Made by a program: the position numbers and the translations under genes. Of a DNA stretch of 64,000 nucleotides, positions 57,586 through 64,000 are shown in pieces (the stretch's first letter is position 1; each line of letters opens with the position of its first letter). Under the pieces are notes generated by a model that made no database searches, was not told the DNA's origin, and was given only the letters and a program-made list of their open reading frames with translations. Source of the stretch: Flavobacterium aquatile LMG 4008 = ATCC 11947 (GTDB lineage: Bacteria > Bacteroidota > Bacteroidia > Flavobacteriales > Flavobacteriaceae); NCBI RefSeq assembly GCF_000757385.1, contig NZ_JRHH01000001.1, positions 248,001 through 312,000 on the forward strand, given 5' to 3'.

Positions 57586-60366
57586 ATGTTAAAATCGATT
57601 TACGCCGTTCTTGCATTTTTATTTTTTACTTTTTCATTTAGTCAGAATACAATCACACTTAAAGGAAAAGTTATTGATGAGGCTACCAAATTACCTATCG
57701 AATCTGCTACTGTTTATATTTCTTCTGTAAAAGATTCGTCAGTTGTAGATTATACCATTACTGATAAATTCGGTAAATTTAATTTTAAAATTAAGAAAAT
57801 TGATAAACCAGTTTACCTTAAAATATCTTTTATCTCTTATGAAGATTTTAAAGTAAATTTAAAAGATGTATCTGCCGATCAAGATTTTGATGTAATCGCA
57901 CTTAAAGAAGCCGCCAAAAATCTAGATGAAGTTGTTATTAAAAGTGAAGCACCACCAATTAGAATTAAGAAAGACACCTTAGAATTCAATGCTTCGTCGT
58001 TTAAAGTTCGTCCAGATGCTAATGTAGAATCGTTACTTAAACAATTGCCTGGAGTTGAAATTGATGCCGAAGGAAAAATTACAGTAAACGGAAAAGAAGT
58101 AAATCAAATTCTTGTAAACGGAAAACCATTTTTTGATAAAGACGGAAAAATTGCGCTTCAAAATTTACCATCAGATATTATAAATAAAGTTCAAGTTTCT
58201 GATACAAAAACTACTAAAGAAGAGAAAACAGGTCAGGCTGCAACTTCCAATAATGCGAGTATTAACTTAACGATTGACGAAAAAAAGAACAAAGGGTTCT
58301 TTGGAAAAGTCATGGCTGGAGCCGGAAGTGATAAACGGTATGAAAGTTCTGGATTAGCCAATTATTTTAAAAATAAAACCAAGATTAGTGTACTAGCTTC
58401 TTCCAACAATATTAATTCCACAGGTTTTTCTATGGACGAAATATTTGACAATATGGGCGGAGGACGATCGAGTAGTGTTTGGATGAATAGTGATGGTTCT
58501 TTTGGAATTAACGGAAGACGTTTTGGTGGTGGTTCTGGAATTACAAGATCTAATATGGTTGGAATTAATTATTCTGATCAATGGGCAAAAGACTTAGAAT
58601 CTTCTGGAAGTTATTTTTTCTCAAATACAAATTCTGAAAATGTAAACAGAACAAATCAAACCAATTTATTACCTTCTGGAAATTTCTCTACCAATTCTAC
58701 TTCTAAAACTTTAGATGAACGTTTTGGACATAATGTAAATTTTGAATTAGAATATAAAATTGATTCCTTAACTTCAATTGTTTTCGAACCAAAATTCTCT
58801 AAAGCAACTGGAACTTATAAAAGCAATTCATCTCAAATTTCCAGAGATAATGTAGATGCATTATTAAACGAAAGTACTTCTGATAATTCTAGCGAAAGTG
58901 ATTCAAATAATTTTAGTAACCGACTTACTTTTACAAGATCATTTAAGAAGAAAGGTCGTTTTTTAAGTATTTCTGCATTCAACGAAAATAATAAATCCAC
59001 GGATGAAAATAAAATACAATCGAATACTATTTTCTACCAAGGAACAGAACCAGATGATAGCAGAAATCAACTTGGAATTACCAATAATATAACGGATAAT
59101 TTCAATACCGATTTTGAATATTCTGAACCAATTACCGATTCACTTCAAGTTAAAGTTGGAACAAACGTAAGATTGGATAAAACAATTAGAAAATTAAACA
59201 CTTTTGATTTTGATGGAATTGAAAATGAGTATTCATTAGAAAATGATCTGCTAACCATGAGAACTTCTTCTTCTACCAAAACAGTGACGCCACGTTCTGG
59301 TATTGAGTGGAATAAAAGTAAGTTTAGAGTGAGTTTTGACCTTGGAACTAATATTATAAAATTTGACAATAATTCGGATTACCTTGATGTTAAAACTAAT
59401 CTGTCTAAAGATTATCTTTTGCCTTACATTAGTTCGAGCTTTAATTATCGTTTTACCAAAGCTCAAAGTGTTTGGTTAAGTTATAATTATGATTATGATA
59501 TGCCGTCTGCAACACAAATTTTACCTATCGAAGATTTATCTAACCCTTTAAATACGATTGTTGGTAATCAAAATTTAGATTTAAATAAATACCACAGTCT
59601 TTATTTGAATTTTAGTAACTACGATTATGCAACTCGTTCGGGTTACGGATTTTACTCTGGAGGAAATTTCTACACAAGTCAAGTCGTTTCATCAACTACA
59701 TTTGATGCCGATAGAAAAAGAACTACAACCTACGAAAATGTTTCAGGAACAAGTAATTATTGGTTCGGATTTTACATGAATAAAACGATTAAGAAAGATT
59801 TGCATACCTTTAAATACGGATTGAGACTTAATAATAACGGAAACGAATCCAAAGGTTTTACTGATGGTGAAATGTTTTCGTCAAAAACATTATCAATTTC
59901 TCCAAGAGCAAATTTCACTTATGAGTATGGTGAATTGTTTACAATAAATCCAACGTATAGTTACACCTTTAATAAAACAGATTTCACCAATTACGTAGTA
60001 AATTCGGCTTCTAATTTTACTCACAAAGTAAATGTTCAAGTAACCAATTATTGGCCAAAAAATTGGATTTTCGGAAATGATTTTGGATATACCTACAATT
60101 CTAATATTGCCGAAGGATTTAAAAAAGATTTCTATTTATGGAATACCAGTTTGTCGTATAGTTTTTTCGAAAAGAAATTAATGGCTAAAGTAAAAGTATA
60201 TGATGTTTTAAATCAGAATTTAAGTTCTACTAGAACAATTACTGCTACTTCTATTAGAGATGAAGAAAACATTGTTCTTAAGCGTTATGTAATGTTTTCT
60301 TTAACGTACAAATTAGAAAAGTTTGGTGCTAAAGAAAAGAAACCAAGCAATCGATTTATGTGGTAA
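57586..60366 (+). CDS. Outer-membrane beta-barrel, TonB-receptor-like
   Basis: The 926-residue protein has a signal peptide (ends FSFSQ, about 20), a carboxypeptidase-regulatory-like domain (VIDEATKLPIESATV, 27-110), a plug-like region (LLKQLPGVEIDAEGKITVNG, about 150) and a long barrel with a Ser/Asn/Asp-rich surface (about 370-460). It resembles the barrel at 3624 in layout. It lies 160 bases after the TonB cluster terminator and could receive energy from it. Confidence 0.88.
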   Translation: MLKSIYAVLAFLFFTFSFSQNTITLKGKVIDEATKLPIESATVYISSVKDSSVVDYTITDKFGKFNFKIKKIDKPVYLKISFISYEDFKVNLKDVSADQDFDVIALKEAAKNLDEVVIKSEAPPIRIKKDTLEFNASSFKVRPDANVESLLKQLPGVEIDAEGKITVNGKEVNQILVNGKPFFDKDGKIALQNLPSDIINKVQVSDTKTTKEEKTGQAATSNNASINLTIDEKKNKGFFGKVMAGAGSDKRYESSGLANYFKNKTKISVLASSNNINSTGFSMDEIFDNMGGGRSSSVWMNSDGSFGINGRRFGGGSGITRSNMVGINYSDQWAKDLESSGSYFFSNTNSENVNRTNQTNLLPSGNFSTNSTSKTLDERFGHNVNFELEYKIDSLTSIVFEPKFSKATGTYKSNSSQISRDNVDALLNESTSDNSSESDSNNFSNRLTFTRSFKKKGRFLSISAFNENNKSTDENKIQSNTIFYQGTEPDDSRNQLGITNNITDNFNTDFEYSEPITDSLQVKVGTNVRLDKTIRKLNTFDFDGIENEYSLENDLLTMRTSSSTKTVTPRSGIEWNKSKFRVSFDLGTNIIKFDNNSDYLDVKTNLSKDYLLPYISSSFNYRFTKAQSVWLSYNYDYDMPSATQILPIEDLSNPLNTIVGNQNLDLNKYHSLYLNFSNYDYATRSGYGFYSGGNFYTSQVVSSTTFDADRKRTTTYENVSGTSNYWFGFYMNKTIKKDLHTFKYGLRLNNNGNESKGFTDGEMFSSKTLSISPRANFTYEYGELFTINPTYSYTFNKTDFTNYVVNSASNFTHKVNVQVTNYWPKNWIFGNDFGYTYNSNIAEGFKKDFYLWNTSLSYSFFEKKLMAKVKVYDVLNQNLSSTRTITATSIRDEENIVLKRYVMFSLTYKLEKFGAKEKKPSNRFMW

Positions 60367-60371
60367 AAAGC

Positions 60372-60403
60372 AAAAACGCCTTTCAGATTTGAAAGGCGTT
60401 TTT
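60372..60403 (+). terminator. Terminator after the barrel gene
   Basis: AAAAACGCCTTTCA pairs with TGAAAGGCGTTTTT. Confidence 0.88.
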
Positions 60404-60469
60404 TTATTTAATTAGTTAGATTCACTTCTGTTATTTGAACTATTTCATTTTTGAGTGCTAAAAACTGAA

Positions 60470-61273
60470 TTACCAACTTCCGCCAGAACCACCGCCAGAA
60501 AATCCGCCACCGCCAAATCCACCACCGAATCCGCCGCCGCTGCCAAATCCTCCACCAGAAGAACCTCCAAAACCACCGCCGCTACTTCTTCCCATATTAC
60601 TTAAAATAATAATGTCAAGAAGGCTTGAGCCGCTTCCGAAATTTCCACCAGAATTTCCGCCTTTGTTTTTCGACGCAATAATGATTACAACAACGATAAT
60701 AACGATAAAAACCAATATGGGTAAAAATCCACCTTCATCCGATCTCTCAACTCGTTTACCCTTATATTTTCCTTTAAATACATCAAAAATAGCATCTGTA
60801 CCTTTATCTAAGCCATTGTAATAGCTACCAGCTTTAAATTCTGGTATGATAATATTTCGAGTAATTTCACCACCAATTCCAGCTGTTAGTCTATCTTCTA
60901 GTCCATAACCAGCCGAAATCCAAATCTTTCGTTCTTCTTTGGCTAAAAGTATGATTACTCCATTGTCGTTTTTTTCGCTTCCACCAATTCCCCATGTTTG
61001 TCCCCATTTTGGCGTAAGTATTCCTATATCTTCACCTTTCAGACTTTCGATTGTAATTACAACAATCTGAGTAGTAGTAGAATCAGAATATTTAATTAAT
61101 TTGTTTTCTAATTGTGCTTTTTCTGAATCGCTTAAAACTTTTGCATAGTCATAAACCGAAGTTTGAAATTCTGGTTTCGGAGGAATTGTAAATTGTGCAA
61201 AACCAAATTGATACATCAAAAAAAGTATCGGAATCAAAAGAAATTTAGCAATTTTAAAAATAAAGTGTATCAT
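60470..61273 (-). CDS. TPM domain protein with Gly/Ser-rich tail
   Basis: The 267-residue membrane protein has a signal/anchor (to about residue 27), a TPM domain (VYDYAKVLSDSEKAQLENKL, GVIILLAKEERKIWISAGYGLE, about 40-175), a membrane helix (about 188-203), then a tail made largely of Gly, Ser and Phe. This YgcG-type layout accompanies LemA genes. Function of the family is not settled; repair of photosystem II was shown for a plant member. Overlaps the next upstream gene by 4 bases. Confidence 0.88.
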   Translation of the reverse strand: MIHFIFKIAKFLLIPILFLMYQFGFAQFTIPPKPEFQTSVYDYAKVLSDSEKAQLENKLIKYSDSTTTQIVVITIESLKGEDIGILTPKWGQTWGIGGSEKNDNGVIILLAKEERKIWISAGYGLEDRLTAGIGGEITRNIIIPEFKAGSYYNGLDKGTDAIFDVFKGKYKGKRVERSDEGGFLPILVFIVIIVVVIIIASKNKGGNSGGNFGSGSSLLDIIILSNMGRSSGGGFGGSSGGGFGSGGGFGGGFGGGGFSGGGSGGSW

Positions 61274-61707
61274 CCTTTTGATATTTCATTAGAAAGTTCA
61301 TCAGTGTCGTCATCCTCGAAAGGAAAATGTTTTTTTAATTGTTCGCCTGCATTATGAATTCCTTCTACCAATGCTTGAACGTTATTTCCTGTCTTAAAAT
61401 GATTTACCATAATGTCTTTGGTACAATTCCAAAAATCGTCATCCACTTTATCATTTATACCTTGGTCTCCATAAATGGCAAATTGTTTACTTTTTACGGC
61501 AACATAAATTATAACGCCATTTCTAAGTTGGGTTGTATCCATTCCCAATTCATGGAAAACTTCCACTGCTCGTTCAATAGGAGCAATGGAGGTTTCTTTT
61601 TCTAAGTGCACGCGAATTTCGCCAGAAGTATTTTTTTCTGCCAATCGAATCGCTTCAACGACTTCAGCTTCTTCGGCTTTAGTTAAAAAATCTTCTACTT
61701 TAGACAT
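61270..61707 (-). CDS. TPM domain protein
   Basis: The 145-residue protein is a TPM domain alone (VEAIRLAEKNTSGEIRVHLE, NGVIIYVAVKSKQFAIYGD), without signal peptide. The C-terminus is acidic (EDDDTDEL). It shares overlaps of 4 and 1 bases with the genes on each side, so the LemA-TPM-TPM set is one tight operon. Confidence 0.9.
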   Translation of the reverse strand: MSKVEDFLTKAEEAEVVEAIRLAEKNTSGEIRVHLEKETSIAPIERAVEVFHELGMDTTQLRNGVIIYVAVKSKQFAIYGDQGINDKVDDDFWNCTKDIMVNHFKTGNNVQALVEGIHNAGEQLKKHFPFEDDDTDELSNEISKG

Positions 61708-62306
61708 TATTTAGCTTCTTTTTTGTCGAAATTAAATTCTACTTCTGGAGCTTTATCTGCACCTTCAACAGATTTGAAATATGGTTTTTCTTTAAAGCCA
61801 AAAATACCTGCAAATAAACTGTTTGGAAAAGTTTTGATATGAGTATTGTATGGTTTAACAGCTTCATTAAATCGTGTTCTTGCTGTAAGAATTTGATTTT
61901 CAGTGCTTGCGAGTTCATCTTGTAATTTCAAAAATCCTTGATTAGCTTGCAAACTCGGATAATTTTCAACAGTAACAAGTAAGCGCGATAATGCACTTTG
62001 ATTTTGACTGAATTTCTCTAATTGTTCAGGCGTTATATTTGTTGGATCTACAACTGTTTTTGTTGCACTTGCTCTAGCTTGGACAACAGCTTCAAGCGTT
62101 CCTTTCTCATATTCAGCTGCACCTTGAACTGTTTTTACTAAATTTACAATTAAATCATTTCGTCTTTGGTATGATGTTTCAACATTTCCCCAAGCTTCTT
62201 CAATGTTTTGATTTAATGTTACAGCAGTATTGTTAATTCCTTTAAACCATGAGTAACCAATTAAGATTACCACTACTAATATTATCCAAGGCAAAAATTT
62301 TCTCAT
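61707..62306 (-). CDS. LemA family protein
   Basis: The 199-residue protein has one N-terminal membrane helix (about 5-22) and a helical domain with the conserved SYQRRNDLIVNLVKTVQGAA and ENYPSLQANQGFLKLQDEL. LemA proteins are of unknown function, and their genes commonly sit beside TPM genes. First gene of the operon with the two TPM genes. Confidence 0.93.
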   Translation of the reverse strand: MRKFLPWIILVVVILIGYSWFKGINNTAVTLNQNIEEAWGNVETSYQRRNDLIVNLVKTVQGAAEYEKGTLEAVVQARASATKTVVDPTNITPEQLEKFSQNQSALSRLLVTVENYPSLQANQGFLKLQDELASTENQILTARTRFNEAVKPYNTHIKTFPNSLFAGIFGFKEKPYFKSVEGADKAPEVEFNFDKKEAK

Positions 62307-62338
62307 AATTTCTATTTGTTTTTAAGTTTATTATTGAT

Positions 62339-62671
62339 TTATAAATTGTTTTTTATGTTAGTTAATTCGGCTTTTATTCCCTCTAATTTCGAAATAATAT
62401 CAAATTTATCTAAAGTCTTTTTCTGTCCTTCTTTCAAATGCGTTTTTGCACCTTCCAATGTAAATCCGCGTTCTTTCACCAAATGATAAATCAATTGCAA
62501 ATTCTTTACATCTTCCTGCGTAAACATTCTATTTCCTTTAGCATTTTTCTTTGGTTTCAAGATGTCAAATTCTTTATCCCAAAAACGAATAAGCGAGGCA
62601 TTCACTCCAAATGCTTCGGCAACTTCACCCATACTAAAATATAATTTATCTTTTGATAATTCTATGTGCAT
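62339..62671 (-). CDS. MerR family transcriptional regulator
   Basis: The 110-residue protein has an N-terminal winged helix (KLYFSMGEVAEAFGVNASLIRFWDKEF, about 8-34), the wing (LKPKKNAKGNRMFTQEDV), and a short C-terminal dimer helix. No metal-binding cysteines, so the effector is unknown. It lies between the LemA operon and the M23 gene; the target is not obvious. Confidence 0.9.
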   Translation of the reverse strand: MHIELSKDKLYFSMGEVAEAFGVNASLIRFWDKEFDILKPKKNAKGNRMFTQEDVKNLQLIYHLVKERGFTLEGAKTHLKEGQKKTLDKFDIISKLEGIKAELTNIKNNL

Positions 62672-62721
62672 TTTTTTATTTTTTATTCATTCAAAAATCA
62701 AAATTCTTCAATCTTAAATCG

Positions 62722-63699
62722 TTAATCAAGCGACTGATTCTCTTGATTCGCAATTTTTGAAATCGCAACGTATTCGGCCGCTGAAATATTTCCGTAATAA
62801 AAATTAATCGGATTTACGACTTTTCCATCTTTATGAACCTCATAATGTAAATGTGGTGCCTGACTTCTTCCTGTACTTCCAACATAACCAATAATGTCAC
62901 CACGTTTTACTCGTTGTCCAGGTCGAACTTTGTACTTGCTTAAATGTGCATACAAGGTCAAATATCCAAATCCGTGACTTATTTCAATATGATTTCCATA
63001 ACCCGATAACGAATTGTCTGCTTTTTTCACAACGCCATCACCAGTTGCATAAATTGGTGTTCCAGTTTTTGCCGTAAAATCCATTCCTTCGTGCATTTTT
63101 TTTGCTTTTGTAAAAGGATCGGTTCTGTATCCAAATCCAGAAGCCATGTGCCGTAAATCTTCATTTTTTACTGGTTGAATGGCTGGAACTGCACTCAATA
63201 ATTTATCTTTCGCTTTAGCTAATTTCAAAATTTCATCCAACGATTTCGATTGAAATGCCAACGCTTTCGAAATTCCATCTACTTTTTTTGATGTGTTTAT
63301 TACCAAATCAGAATTGTTATATCCTTCTAATTCTTTATAACGTTCAATATCTATTATTCCTCTTCTTTTTTCGTTCGAAATTGGAGCCGAGTTAAAATAA
63401 ATTCTATATAAGTTGTTGTCTCTTTCTTCCAAATCTGCGGCAACTTGCTCAATATTTTCAATTTTTTTATTCAAAATCGAATATCGAATCTTCATATTAT
63501 CAATTTCTCGCGCCTGAATTTTGTCTTTTGGTGTTTCAAAATAGGGTGTATTCATCAAAACTACAAAACATAAAAATCCGAACAACGCCGATGCAATAAG
63601 GAATAACAAGGCATAACCAACTTTTTTCCTCTTTTGAGGTTTGATTTTATGGTAAGCTAGATTTTCTGTATCGTAATAATACTTAACTTTCTTCGACAT
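62722..63699 (-). CDS. M23 family metallopeptidase
   Basis: The 325-residue envelope protein has a membrane helix (about 27-48), a coiled coil (about 66-98) and a C-terminal LytM domain: GFGYRTDPFTKAKKMHEGMD with zinc ligands His and Asp, and HLHYEV with the third His. Intact ligands suggest real peptidoglycan endopeptidase activity, used in growth or division. Located 50 bases upstream of the MerR gene on the same strand. Confidence 0.93.
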   Translation of the reverse strand: MSKKVKYYYDTENLAYHKIKPQKRKKVGYALLFLIASALFGFLCFVVLMNTPYFETPKDKIQAREIDNMKIRYSILNKKIENIEQVAADLEERDNNLYRIYFNSAPISNEKRRGIIDIERYKELEGYNNSDLVINTSKKVDGISKALAFQSKSLDEILKLAKAKDKLLSAVPAIQPVKNEDLRHMASGFGYRTDPFTKAKKMHEGMDFTAKTGTPIYATGDGVVKKADNSLSGYGNHIEISHGFGYLTLYAHLSKYKVRPGQRVKRGDIIGYVGSTGRSQAPHLHYEVHKDGKVVNPINFYYGNISAAEYVAISKIANQENQSLD

Positions 63700-63831
63700 T
63701 TCTTAAATTATACTATTTTTGTAATCGTTTTAAGAATAACAATGGTTATACGAACAAATTTAAGAAATGTTTCAAACTAAACTATTTTTATTTTTAAATT
63801 GTAGTAATTTCATTAACTATAAATACTCACT

Positions 63832-64000
63832 ATGGATATCGTAAAAGTAGAAGCCGTTTTTGATGCTGCCAAATCACAAGTTTGGGAAGCGTTGACAAAT
63901 ACAGAAATTATGAAAGTTTGGTATTTTGATATTTCAAATTTCAAATTAGCTGTTGGAACCGAATTTTCATTTTACGAAGGTGAAAAAAAGGAATATTTAC
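63832..64000 (+). CDS. SRPBCC/AHSA1-like protein, N-terminal part
   Basis: An open frame from the ATG at 63832 runs to the window end (56 residues). It starts MDIVKVEAVFDAAKSQVWEAL, followed by TNTEIMKVWYFD, the START-like fold of AHSA1/SRPBCC proteins. Ligand unknown; the gene is cut by the window. Confidence 0.8.
   Translation, partial: MDIVKVEAVFDAAKSQVWEALTNTEIMKVWYFDISNFKLAVGTEFSFYEGEKKEYL

Noticed and set aside
1-64000. tRNA, rRNA or prophage genes
   Set aside because: No T-loop GGTTCGAAT-type block with matching acceptor arms, no rRNA-like stretches and no phage structural genes were seen by eye.

Overview
The window looks like chromosomal DNA of a Flavobacterium-type member of the Bacteroidota. 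The DNA is AT-rich. It carries GldA (gliding motility), a protein with a type IX secretion C-terminal sorting domain, a GLPGLI-family protein and large Bacteroidota outer-membrane barrels. At least fourteen start regions have the TAnnTTTG promoter element typical of this phylum.

Layout. 1-8 kb: the end of a beta-mannosidase, a deoxynucleoside kinase, a GLPGLI/outer-membrane-barrel pair, and metK behind a SAM-II-type riboswitch. 8-20 kb: a T9SS-secreted protein, then a methionine block. Two Met/Cys-rich leader peptides, each followed by an intrinsic terminator, precede metY-osmC-metX-hom. A SAM-I riboswitch precedes split metH and metF. 19-22 kb: a PagL-like lipid A deacylase, a lipoprotein and gldA. 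22-26 kb: a Phe/Tyr-rich leader peptide and attenuator precede pheA, an aminotransferase, tyrA and DAHP synthase/chorismate mutase. 27-36 kb: rsgA, dtd, a Panacea-domain gene with a partner (possible toxin-antitoxin), hypothetical genes with a palindromic 21-bp array, mazG-like, SMR, aroA, queA and kynU. 36-45 kb: a large uncharacterised FMN-barrel-like protein, an agmatinase-family hydrolase, an XRE regulator beside a second 21-bp repeat array, a penicillin acylase, kmo and a cupin. 45-49.4 kb is the accessory patch: a structured RNA candidate, a membrane-interrupted nuclease-like protein, small orphan genes, an IS1595 transposase with a passenger ORF, and a GIY-YIG nuclease bounded by near-perfect inverted repeats. 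Perfect 28-bp inverted copies lie at its two edges. 49-64 kb: a HerA-like ATPase, a TolQ-ExbD-ExbD-TonB-PstS-like-TPR cluster, a large outer-membrane barrel, TPM/LemA genes, a MerR regulator, an M23 peptidase and the start of an SRPBCC gene.

Methionine and aromatic amino acid synthesis appear to be controlled by RNA at nearly every step: SAM-II for metK, tandem translation-coupled attenuators for homocysteine synthesis, SAM-I for methionine synthase and metF, and a Phe/Tyr attenuator for the aromatic operon. The second theme is short repeats: hairpin elements with compensatory stem changes, tandem heptamers, and two arrays with a period of about 21 bp. Some of these have entered the aroA reading frame. 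I saw no tRNA, rRNA, CRISPR array or prophage.
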